A stretch of DNA of 64,000 nt, from assembly GCA_963921825.1 (NCBI GenBank), contig OY997596.1, positions 60,710,754 to 60,774,753 on the forward strand, read 5' to 3'. A program made the position numbers and the translations under genes. This DNA comes from Erodium maritimum (lineage: Eukaryota; Streptophyta; Magnoliopsida; Geraniales; Geraniaceae). The notes beneath the pieces are model-generated. The model worked only from the letters and a program-made list of their open reading frames with translations, made no database searches and had not been told where the DNA came from. This document shows, one piece after another, positions 1-14,700 of this stretch. The stretch's first letter is position 1; every line of letters begins with the position of its first letter.

Positions 1-3464
<3,464 letters not shown>

Positions 3465-5627
3465 CTCTCGTCTGTCTCGATTCGCTTCTGGGTTTCACTT
3501 TCCCGGGAAAATTAGCCGAGAAAGGTCGCGACTTTGAGCTCTGTGATTCAGGAAAATCGGGGTTTAGCTAATGGGTGACTGGTGATTTTTCTGGAGGAAG
3601 TCAACGGATAGGATTGGAAGTCTATGAAGATTCAATGAGCTTGCTTTGAATATCAGACCAGCAATCAAAGTATATCTACTGTGTCTTGTATACTTGTATT
3701 TATACTGTAATAATACATACACATTATACATTGTAAGTATTTTCTTAAAAAAAACACTTAATTCTAATTTTTATTTTTTTAAATAGTCTAAAGTCTAAAC
3801 TGAAATTAGTTTCAAGTTGATGAGTGTTATATAATCCCATATCATTGTTATGGATGTAGCTGTGCGGGGCATCTCTTCCCCTCATGTCCAGTGGGGGGAG
3901 GGGTTAGAGGCCATTCCCTACGAGCGTCTGGCAACCCGCGTTCGGCCTTGGTGAAGGCGAAACACGGAAAGACGGTCCCCGGGACGAATTGGAGTTATGC
4001 TGGGTGTAGGGACAAGGGTGGGTCCCGGAACCCGGGTACGCCTACCTGGATGGGCCCACAGAGTACAGGGGAGTCGACGGAAGCAACAGGGTCGGAGGAT
4101 ATTCCCTCGGAATGGGTTGCTAAGGAGGTAGGCCCGTCTCTGTCAGGGAAGAAGCGGCTGGGCAGAGAGGATGAACCAGAGGAGTCTGAGGGATCGACAA
4201 GATCAGATGGTGGGTCACATGTAGCAGCAGCGGGGGGCAACAAGTACCCCCGCCTCCAGGAATGAGTCGGAGGTGGCCCAGGAAGGGGGTGGTCGACTGT
4301 TACCCCTTCCTGGCGGACAGATGGCGAGGGTACCATCGACAGTCGTATCCTGTCTCCCCTACCAGTCTGGTGTCAGCATCCCCACGTTCAGGAGCCCTAA
4401 CCTTATCAGTCAAGGGAGGACGACACACGCTGACTCACCGGGGAAGATGGCAGTCCACCAGTATTCCCCTCTCACTTGGCTGGCTCGGCCAGTGCAAATT
4501 GGTAGAAGTATGCTGTATCGGTCTCCAGAGTTCCGCTGGAAGCTATCGCAGATATGCCCCTTCAGCCACCCTTAAACATCGAGCAACTTTTAATTTATGT
4601 TATTGCTTTCTGTTTGTTAGTTGGAGTTTCTCTTGTAAGATGAGTACAACTATGTACTCCATCCACTATCTTTATTTTCAGTAATAATATTGCATGTTCT
4701 TCTCAAAAATAATATAATCCTTTGTTTTTACATTATAAATTAGGCTGAGAATCATTTGTTTATATTTTTAATATTTTACCCTAATTATTTATTTTTATAA
4801 CAACATAATCATCAAACTAATTTTTTTTATTTGATTAATGACCATAGCGTGTAATTCACCTTATTCGATATAACACACTAGAAGACCGTTTACAGTGAAG
4901 GCCGAAAGAATCGTCGAAAATAACGAAAAAAAGAGAATTGTTAATGTTTTGGCTCGGATTTTCTCTCTCCCTGCGAATCGACATCCTCCAAATCTGCAGA
5001 TTCATTGACAGTCGTTTCTCTCTTCCGTTTCACTCTTTCTTCTGTCTCTTTCTTCCCTCACGATCATCTCTCCTCCCTCAACGATCTTCTCCTTACACAT
5101 ACGATTTAGGCCAGATTCGACCTTCTGAATCCGACACTGCATTGTAGAATCTGTCGAATCCGACCTAGTTTAGACCGACATATTCGACCTCAAAAATCGA
5201 CACCACTGTGGTTAGTCTAAACAACGTTTATTTATGAGATAATGACATATATCCGAGAATATTTGGTGATCATTTAGGTTTGTAACGTAATTAAATTCCG
5301 ATGAAATATACTATCCCATCCAATAAAATATTGAGAAAAAAAGAGTTAATTTCATCATTTTTAAAGTGAATAACACGAAAAACGGTATTAAGGAAGAAAG
5401 ATAACAAGTTGTTACCCTATACTTTCCCGCCCCCGTTTTAACTAATTATACAACTAAAAAAGATATAGGGTAATAACTTATTACAAAATAAAGCACCCCA
5501 TATATTTCTATAGTAATTTATTTTCATTTCTAAAGAGCAATAGTTACATATAGTCATATAGACCATGTTGCAAGTACAAATCCAGCCTACTTATTCAATG
5601 CCTGTACTTCAGTGTGGTAGTTTTGTG
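3465..5627. other. Intergenic: fucosyltransferase promoter side plus a GC-rich retroelement-like fragment
   Basis: The first few hundred bases hold the fucosyltransferase 5' region; no clear TATA box was seen. From about 3855 to 4580 the composition becomes markedly GC-rich, with open frames that match no family I recognise. This is followed by a T-rich tail ending near 4710 (TTTTCAGTAATAATATTGC). That layout looks like a decayed retroelement 3' end, but no reverse transcriptase motif could be read. From 4711 to 5627 the sequence is AT-rich and nothing was recognised. Confidence 0.4.
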
Positions 5628-8600
5628 TTACATTCTGAATACACCATACTTGGTATCCTCTGGAGCACGGTTCAGACAAGCCGAGATGCAGAGCCCTGCG
5701 ATCTTTCTCGAGTCAGCTGGGTCGATCACTCCATCGTCCCACAGTCTTGCTGTGGAGTAGTAACAGCTTCCTTCTCTCTCGTATGCTTCCACGACCTTTT
5801 CCTTGAACTTCTCTTCTTCTTCTTTTGCCCACTGCAAATCATGCAGACATGAACACAAGTTAGAACATAACAGAAATACCCTTGAGTGTAATCTCAAAAA
5901 AGACTCGGTTACCACCCGAGACATTTTGGTTAGACGTAAAAGACAGTTGAGTAGATGTAAAAACGACTCCTTGAAAGATAGAACTACTAGAAAAATGAAG
6001 AGGCAAATTTTGAGATAAGGGTCAAGGACATTTTCGTCATTTTATGCCAAGTAAAAGAGCTGTGTGATTTTTTTGAAACCTAGGATAGCTGCAAAATGAA
6101 TTTGTAATTCACGTGTAATTAGGGGAAAACATGTGAACTCAAGTGTAGCTATGTGTAATTAACCCTTTTAGTTTTACCTGAACTCCTTGTTTCTTCTTGT
6201 TGCTCTTTTCTACTTGAGATAGCACGCCCGCAGCCTGAATAATGTCCAAAAAACATGTGAAATTAGGGTTCCGGTAAGCTAGGCCCATTTTGCAAATACT
6301 ATCGGTGAACTATTTCTTCTTGCAAATGACATCCCCAAACTATTTTTTGTATGCAAATCCACTAACGGTGTTAATTGTTTTGCAAAAAGTTGAAAGTACC
6401 CATGCAAAAGTGTATACAAAAGGGTTCCAAATTGCAAAACACATATACATGAGGGTTGCAAATTGCAAAACACGTATAATATAAAGGGAAAAACTGTCAT
6501 TTCCAAAAAAAATTGAAATCACTTGACGAATTTCCGTAAAAGATTACAAATTTGCAGACGGAAGCTAGTTGGGGGATGTCATTTGCAAAACACGCATAGT
6601 TCACCACAAGTTTTTGCAATTATCACTAAAACTTAGCACTTTGAAGAATCTATACTGATATAGTTCTCATGATAGTTGAAGATTGCATATAATTTCAAGC
6701 GAAGAGACTACCTGAGCACCGCCCATTACAGATATTCTCGCATTTGGCCAAAGAAACAAGAAGTTTGGACTATATGCGCGACCACACATTGCATAATTTC
6801 CAGCGCCATAACTCCCACCAACAACGATAGTAATTTTTGGAACCTGAAGATTCACTTTGGAGGTTGCATAAGAACATCCTACTTCCACATTTTTTTGTAA
6901 CTCAAAAGATTAAAGGCCAAGAGACAGTAACTTACCCTATAGTATTGGTCACACACACTGAGTCACAGAACTCAGTTAGTAAAAATGGACGGAATATCCC
7001 ATTCCGTTAGTCATTTGACCTGTTTGACTGTTAAAAGGAGAGTGAAATGACAAATTTTCCCTTACTCATTTGAAATTACCATTTTACCCTCATTCGAGCC
7101 TATTGAAATCTCCAAAATACCCCTCTTATTACAAAATTAAGAAAGTGATCAAGAGGGGTAACGTAGTCTTTCAACTCATATGAGTAAATTAATTCAAATG
7201 CAAAAGGGCAACATGGTCATTTCATGTTCTGCAGTTAGTTTTTACTAACAGAGTTTTGTAACCAAAAGTTTAGATACCGTAAATATGATTTTTAAACGTT
7301 AGGCAACTCAGAATGTGTGACCAATACTATAGGGTAAGTTACTGTCTTTTGGCAAGATTAAAAAATCTTAATTGAAACTAAAATACAAGTACAACCAGCA
7401 AAAAGTTGATGGTACACATACTTTTTTTGTTGTTGCAATTATCCCTTTAAAATATCATAAATCGGACATACAACTTAGAAGTTAAACAAGAAAATAATGA
7501 TTTAAAATAATAAAATGTTATAAAACCGACCTTTGCGCAAGACACTGCCATCACCATTTTTGCTCCGGATTTGGCTATGCCATTTGCCTCAGATCTTGAG
7601 CCAACCTACCAAATAAACATTATTACTATTATATATTTTCGAAATGGAACAAAAATAAAGGCTAATTATTCAGATCTTATAGAGCTTCAAGAAATGTCCC
7701 TTAATTTGCATTATATTACAGTACTGAGTAAAAAAGATATAACAATTACATACCATAAATCCAGTAATGTTCTGAAGGAAGATCAAAGGAATGTTACGTT
7801 GTGCACATAACTCGACAAAATGAGCCCCTTTTAGAGCAGATTCGTTAAACAATACCCCGTTGTTTCCAATGATTCCCACAGGTTGTCCATAAATTCTAGC
7901 GAAACCCGTTACGAGAGTCTGCATCAAACACAAGCAATTCGGATCACATGTTTACAATATACTAAGAATGAATATATAACGTAAAAGAGTTCAAGAGATT
8001 CGGATTTCCTCACAGTGCCATACAATTTCTTGAATTCATCGAATTCGCTTCCATCTACCATCCGAGAAATAATCGATCGGATATCAAAGGGCTGCTTGAG
8101 GTCTGCCGGAGCAATTGAACGGAGCTCCTTGACATCATACAAGGGTTCTTTGTATTCAGAATCCACATTTTGGAGTAAATTTATCATCCCTTGTCTCCCA
8201 GCCATGTGCAAGTTCTTAACAATGTTCCTCCCAATAGCGAGTCCATGGAGTTCATCTACAAAAAAGCATAGAACCAGAATTAATTTTATCTTTAAGATAC
8301 GACTTTTGTGAAGAAAAGGCGAAAAGATCGTGGTAACGTCTAGGGATAATTGCAAAAAAGTACCCTGAGGTATTCACTTTATGCAATTTGTAGACCTTTG
8401 ATAACTGCAAAAAGTACCTTGAGCTTGTTATTTTGTTGCCCTTTGTATAAATTTGTTTCAAAATGACGATTTTACCTCGCGATACTTTTTTGCAATTATC
8501 CCTAACATCTAAAATGCATACCTTGAGCAAAATAATCTGATACTCCTGATGTCTTGCAATGTACAGTGGCACCCCCCAAATCTTCTGCTGATACTTCCTC

Positions 8601-10759
8601 TCCCGTAGCAGCCTATCAAAACGTATCATTTAGATATAAGGGATGATTACTTAAAACCACCTTAATGAATCGCCCACGAGCGTAAAACTACCCTATGAAC
8701 AAAATCTGAACTTTAAACTACACTTTGTTTCAAACACTGTACACTAACGGAAAATTCCTCTAGCAAGGACGGATTTAAAAAAATCAAAAGGGCAACATAG
8801 CCCTTTAAATGAAAATGATTTATTTGAATTATTCGTTATCATTTTAATTTTTAAAATTATTATTGCAAAAGGTCCAGGGGTAAAATAGCCAGTCTGTTTT
8901 AAAACTAACAAAAATCCAACTGTGTACAATTTTGCAAACAAAAGGTAGTCCAGAGCTCTCTTTTTTAAAGGGTAGTTTCCTGTTCATGGACAGTTCATAA
9001 AGGTAGTTTTAAGGAATTCTAGGTTCGGAAACAAATACAAGTAGGACAAGACATGCAAATAAAACCCACATGTTTCGAACACTCTATAAGGCGTACAATT
9101 ACACCAACAAAATCACACGGTCACACCCAGTTAGATCAACAAATCACATTAACAAACATTTTTGGAAAAAGGACGAAACTAACCTTCACAAGAGGAGGTC
9201 CAGCTAAAAATATGGTACCGTTTCCTTTAACCATCACACTTTCATCGGCCATAGCAGGAATATAAGCACCCCCGGCAGTGCAAGAACCTAAAACCAATGC
9301 AATTTGGGGAATACCTTCAGCAGACATCACAGCTTGGTTATAAAAAATCCTCCCGAAGTTCTCTTTGTCGGGGAAGACTTCAGCTTGCTTTGGAAGGTAA
9401 GCACCTCCGCTATCAACAAGGTACAAGCAAGGTAATCTGCACTGTGCTGCAATCTCTTGTGCTCTTAAATGTTTTTTAATGGTAATGGGGAAGTAAGTTC
9501 CTCCCTTAACTGTAGGATCATTGGCCACAAACATACAAAGCCGTCCATGGACTGTTCCTATTCCAGTGATTATCCCACCTGATGGTAAGTGCTCTTCATA
9601 TAGTTCATGGCCTGCTAGCTTTATCCATTAAAAATCTAATGAGAGGCAGTATGTAAAGGTTATATAAAGCATAATAAATTGAAGGGGTAACTTGTCACCT
9701 TTCGTTTATCATCAAGAACACCCGTATTTGGGTCATTTTGTCCAGGTGACAGTGTGTTTCTGATAAAACCATCACCTTTTCTGTGTAAATCCGGGTGTTT
9801 TTTTATTATTACGAAAGGTTACAGCGTGTAACCAATAAACCCTCACCTCTAGGCGGTGTTTTTGATAGCGAAAAGTCGAAATGGGCAGGTAAATAACGTT
9901 TTCCCTAGATTAAACTATTTGATACCAAGAACGTGTATCATAACCCAAAACAATATACTACAAAAAATAAACATAGGGATTCAATGCCCAAAACAAAATA
10001 CTACAAAAAATTAACATAGGGATTCAATGAAGTACGATCATGGGTAGAGTTCAAAGCCAAGTCTCATACTAAATTGTTAAGTAATGATTTTACATTCATT
10101 ATTCACGTTGCCTTTGCCTTTGATATACCCTACATACATAAGCTTGAATACTATATAATAGAAGAAGCATCAATATTGAGCTTCCACCATAATCACAATT
10201 GTATTGATGCTCTTTCTTTCAATCATTAATTGAATTTAGGCTTTATATCATCAAGGTTGTGCTTGATTTCATCATTCTTACACAGCAAAACCCCTAAAAC
10301 TACTTCAAAATTTCTCAAATCCAATTCAAAATCGATCATAAACCAGAAATGGAAGAAACCCAGTACCTGAGAGAGCTCAAGGAACGAAGAACCGGGGTCG
10401 ATGATCCGATCGATCCTCTCTCTGGGCAAGAGCTTGTTCCTGCTTCTGTTCCTCTTCACAGCTTCTGCTCCTCCTCCAGCAAGCACCTTCAACAAAACCC
10501 ACAACCCAATCAGATCGATTCGCGACGCATTTCTCAGAGAGCTAAATGGGTATCGATACAATACCTTGGTAATGTGGCATTGGAGCTCGGAGATGACGCC
10601 TTCCATGGCCTTGGAGTTGCCGGCGAAGGCGTCGGAGCTCCGGTCGAGTCCATCGGGAAGAACGCCCAATCCCGAGCAGAGGTCTCGTCTCTGCAGGAGC
10701 TGAATCGAGCTTGGCCGCCATGGCCCTGAAGCTACTCTTCGTGCTATGTGCTTAATCAT
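5628..10759 (-). CDS. MCCB: 3-methylcrotonyl-CoA carboxylase beta subunit, mitochondrial
   Basis: Carboxyltransferase subunit of the biotin enzyme that converts 3-methylcrotonyl-CoA to 3-methylglutaconyl-CoA in leucine breakdown. Ten exons on the minus strand: 10565-10759, 10367-10486, 9184-9618, 8522-8612, 8014-8255, 7754-7918, 7531-7605, 6712-6843, 6178-6234 and 5628-5831. Phases close to 571 residues, close to the usual length for plants. The ATG at 10759 opens an Arg-rich, acid-poor presequence ([18 protein letters not shown]) fitting mitochondrial import. Family landmarks include [88 protein letters not shown] and the C-terminal [11 protein letters not shown]. No frame break was seen. 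Several introns contain foldback elements. It is divergently arranged with DJ1C about 0.95 kb away. Confidence 0.96.
6283..6632. mobile_element. Foldback element, CACGTTTTG/GTGAACTAT family, MCCB intron 8
   Basis: The left arm contains GCAAATACTATCGGTGAACTAT and GCAAATGACATCCCC; the right arm ends GGGGGATGTCATTTGC then ATAGTTCACCACAAGTTTTTGCAATTATC. The arms are inverted copies. The middle has two direct copies of GTTCCAAATTGCAAAACACATATACATGAGGG-like sequence. A partial relative is nested at 14956-15190, and the inner part of the large palindrome near 37.2-37.65 kb shares the motifs. Boundaries are approximate. Confidence 0.65.
6915..7353. mobile_element. Foldback MITE with perfect 9-bp TSD, MCCB intron 7
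   Basis: Ends are GGCCAAGAGACAGTAACTTA and its inverted form. The outer 45 bases pair with only a few mismatches and include CCCTATAGTATTGGTCACAC. The flanks are AAGATTAAA at 6906-6914 and 7354-7362. It is non-coding, 439 bp. Its sequence is unrelated to the GGGATAATTGC family but the element type and 9-bp duplication are the same. Confidence 0.87.
8343..8502. mobile_element. Foldback MITE, GGGATAATTGC family, MCCB intron 4
   Basis: A short 160-bp member with ends GGGATAATTGCAAAAAAGTA and TTTTTTGCAATTATCCC. Flanks are TAACGTCTA (8334-8342) and TAACATCTA (8503-8511), a 9-bp duplication with one mismatch. It ends only 19 bases from MCCB exon 4, on the donor side. Confidence 0.82.
8640..9020. 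mobile_element. Foldback element in MCCB intron 3
   Basis: The left arm reads ACTTAAAACCACCTTAATGAA then AAAACTACCCTATGAAC; the right arm reads GGGTAGTTTCCTGTTCATGG then GTTCATAAAGGTAGTTTTAA, the inverted counterpart. About 380 bp, non-coding. No clean target duplication could be identified. Confidence 0.6.
9686..9835. repeat. Short inverted repeat in MCCB intron 2
   Basis: GGTAACTTGTCACCTTTCGT at the left pairs with ACGAAAGGTTACAGCGTGTAACC at the right, with a second inner pairing of the AACACCCG/CGGGTGTT blocks. It is probably a small foldback element related to the others in this window. Confidence 0.5.
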
Positions 10760-11703
10760 CTCTCTCTCTCTCACTGACACTATCTCGATTGAGCTCTCTC
10801 TGTATATATCTCTATATCGAACGACACAGCAAGCTTGCGTGTCGTCCTCATCGTTCACAGCACACGACGTCGTTTTGTGTGGGATGATCCAATTTCGTGT
10901 CACATTTAAACACCGTGTCTTATTTCTAGGGGTGTTCACGGTCGGGTATTCGTGGACCAACTGTTGATTTGTGGATCGGATAATGGTGATCCTCAATTGG
11001 TCTATCGGATTTATTTTAATGAAAAGTCACTTGTATTTATGAATGAATTGGATTCAAACTCGTGTTATAAAAGAGTTGGTACAGACGTTGACAAGAAAGG
11101 AGGGACCAAAATGGCCCAGAACAGAACGAGTATGGTTGTTTGGAACATCGCTGGTGTTGATGCTTGGTCGTTGAGCTAGAGAAATGAGTGTGGATTGGTG
11201 TTGGAGTGGACGATGATTGCCTTGCTACAACAACTCCGACCGTGATTCCACACACCAAGACACCATATCAAATAGCATCGTAGCAATCGTTCCGTTTGAT
11301 GTGGCAAGTGCGAGATAGTGTCGGTCGTGATAAGAAGAAGAGGAAAGAGAGTATCGATCACGATTTGACAACAATGTCAATCATCGAAAGAGAGGGAGGT
11401 GAGGATACCCGAGTTCTACAACAGTATTCACAATTGTCCAATCCGTCTGAGACCGACCTATTTTAATCAACGCCTAAACGGTGCTACTTGAAGGTATGCA
11501 GTTATCCTCCTCTCATCTGATATCCGTCCTATAATATACGAATTCAATATTATTCGATCCGTATCCGATCCAACGGATAAATCAACGACGGGTCGGGAAA
11601 CCGACCGGGTCAGATCCACTGGTATTTTACCCATCTCTCCTTATCCGTTCCAAAGGCTCACTGTATAGACTGTAGAGAGTGCAGAGAAAGAAGCAAAGCA
11701 ACA
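10760..11703. promoter_or_regulatory. Divergent intergenic region between MCCB and DJ1C
   Basis: 944 bp separates the two start codons, so the promoters of both genes lie here. A (CT)n run immediately precedes the MCCB ATG on the plus strand, giving a GA-rich 5' leader on the coding strand, which is common in plant leaders. No convincing TATA box was found for either gene. No gene is seen inside. Confidence 0.5.
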
Positions 11704-14700
11704 ATGGCGTCGCTTCTCTCCCCAGCTGCTATTCCCACAAAGCTGTCACCTTTACCTTCTACAAACCTCTCCGTTTCTCCGATTTCCCTTCGTTTCTCAG
11801 TTCTGAAGCTACCCACTACGATACGATCCCACAAACCCACCAGAGCCGTCGCTCCGGCGACAACGACGGTTTCTACCGATTCAGATGAAAAATCAGCCAT
11901 ACCCGTCCCTGTAAACACCAAGAAGGTACTCGTTTTTACCGATTCTGGCTCATTTTCGAGGGCTTAGCTTCATTGGGTTGCGCTAATTTGGGCGTTTCAG
12001 GTTCTGGTTCCGATTGGTTTCGGGACGGAGGAGATGGAGGCTGTGATTCTAGTCGACGTCCTGCGCCGAGCTGGGGCGGAAGTTAGAGTAGCGTCGGTGG
12101 AGAAGGAGCTTGAAGTCGAAGCTTGTGGGGGTACAAAACTTGTTGCTGATACTTCCATTTCGTCTTGTGCTGATGAGGTTTATGATCTCGTGGCTCTTCC
12201 GGTTAGCTCTTTCAACCTTACCTGTGTTGCTTGATTGCTTACCTACAATGTTTTTTTTTTTTTGCTGATTGTTGCATTGGTGTTGTGATGATGGTAATGG
12301 TGAAGGCATAGCTAGGCATTGGTAATGGAAGTGATGAATTTAGAGTGACTGAGGATTAAGACGCATCTCGGGTTGTTTTAAAAGACATGTCTTTTGCAAT
12401 GAATGAGATGTTAGGTTTTTTCAATTGTTAATGTGTTCCTTGATTGATTTGGTCGCTTATAGTTGCATTGTTATTGTGTTGATGGTAATGGCGAAGGACT
12501 AGCTAGGTATTAGTAATGGAAGTGGGGAACTTGTAGTTGTAGCTACTGAGGATTAAGACGCTTTCGGGTTGTTTTAAAAGAGATGTCTTTTGCAATGAAT
12601 GAAAACTTAGGTTCTTCCGATTGTTCCTCGATTGATTACTACAATGGTCGCTAATAGTTGCATTGTTATTGTGTTGATGGTAAGGGTGAAGGCATAGCTA
12701 GGCTTTGGTAATGGAAGTGAGGAACTGGTAGCTACTGAGGATTAAGACACTTTTCGGGTTGTTTAAAAGGAGATGTCTTTTGCAATGAATGAAACGTTAG
12801 GTTCTTCCGATTGTTCCTGTGTTCCTTGATTGATTACTACAATGGTCGCTAGTAGTTGCATTGCTATTGTGTTGATGGTAATGGTGAGTGCATAGATAGG
12901 CATTGGTAATGGAAGTGAGGAACTTGTAAGTTGTAGCTACTGAGGATTAAGACGCTTTTCGGGTTGTTTTAAAAGAGATGTCTTTTGCAATGAATGAAGA
13001 GTTAGGTTCTTCTGATTGGTCATGTGTTCCTTGATTGATTACTACAATGGACGCTAATAGTTGCCTTGCTATTGTGTTGATGGTAATGGTGAAGGCATAG
13101 ATAGGCATTGGTAATGGAAGTGAGGAACTTGTAGTTGTACCTACTGAGGATTAAGACACTTTTCGGGTTGTTTTAAAAGAGATGTCTTTTGCAATGAATG
13201 AAAACTTAGGTTCTTCCGATTGTTCCTCGATTGATTACTACAATGGTCGCTAATAGTCGCATTGTTATTGTGTTGATGGTAATGGTGAAGGCATAGATAG
13301 GCATTGGTAATGGAAGTGAGGAACTTGTAGTTGTAGCTACTGAGGACTAAGACACTTTTTGGGTTGTTTTAAAAGAGATGTCTTTTGCAATGAATGAAAC
13401 ATTAGGTTCTTCCGATTGTTCCTGTGTTCCTTGAACGGTGAAGGCATAGATAGGCATTGGTAATGGAAGTTAGGAACTTGTAGTTGTAGCTACTGAGGAT
13501 TAAGACACTTTTCGGGTTGTTTTAAAAGAGATGTCTTTTGCAATGAATGAAACATTAGGTTCTTCCGATTGTTCCTGTGTTCCTTGAACGGTGAAGGCAT
13601 AGATAGGCATTGGTAATGGAAGTTAGGAACTTGTAGTTGTAGCTACTGAGGATTAAGACACTTTTCGGGTTGTTTTAAAAGAGATGTCTTTTGCAATGAA
13701 TGAAAACTTAGGTTCTTCCAGTTGTTCCTGTGTTCCCTGATTGATTACTACAATGGTTGCCAATAGTTGCATTGTTCCGGTGATTTTAGGCATAGATAGT
13801 CAGTAGAGCATCTCCAATGGTGAATAGTGATTTTACCGGCGATTCGCCCAGCCCCCACAATGGTGTTGGTATTAGTACAGGTTGGGCTAATAGGGGTTAT
13901 CACTGCTGCGTGACAAGTGGCCACAACCCTTTCTTCCCCTTTCATCTGGGCGAAGAATCCTTCGCCCAACCAAACCTCCTTTCCAGGTGATTCACCTGCT
14001 CAATTCGCCCTATTGGAGATGCTCTTAGGAATGGAATTGAGGAACATTTTAATTAAATATGCGAAAAAATGTATTTTTAGACCATTTTTGCGATTTTTGG
14101 CGATCAAGAGCTGTGTGTGAGTTTTTTTAACGTCTAGGTAGCTGGATGTAAAAGTTTAAAGTTAGGGATAATTGTGTGTGAAAGATATACAGTACACAAT
14201 AACTATCTGCAACCAACCCTGCTAAACTGAAGGGGTTGTTGTGTTTATACATTTGGTTTTTGAATCTAACTTGTGATGTGGGTATGCTTTCTTTTAAGGG
14301 AGGAATGCCCGGCTCCGCCCGGCTAAGAGATTGTGAAACACTCCGGAAAATAACTAAGAAGCAAGCCGAGGAAGGGAAGCTATACGGTGCTATATGTGCC
14401 GCCCCAGCAGTCACGCTTCTGCCTTGGGGTCTTCTGAAGAGCAAAAAGGTAACTCATTTTTTATCGGGTTTTGACATTTGTGTCGAGTCGTGCAGTACCG
14501 GTTTCTAATTATGTTGTAGTTTGCCATGCAAGACAACAGGCCATCCCGCGTTCATGGACAGGCTCCCAACCTTCAGAGCTGTCAAGTCTAAGGTCAGTGT
14601 CTCACACGGGCTCACAACAAGCCGTGGCCCCGGAACTTCTTATGACTTCGCCTTGTCCTTTGTGGATCAACTGTTTGGAGAGTCTGTTGCCGAAGAGGTT

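Noticed and set aside
3891-4265. 124-codon open frame as a gene
   Set aside because: GC-rich Gly/Ser/Pro translation with no recognisable family, overlapping open frames on both strands, and no promoter; more likely a retroelement scrap.
12228-13802. CRISPR-like or satellite centromeric array
   Set aside because: Units are contiguous without unique spacers, only eight copies, and confined to one intron of a plant gene.
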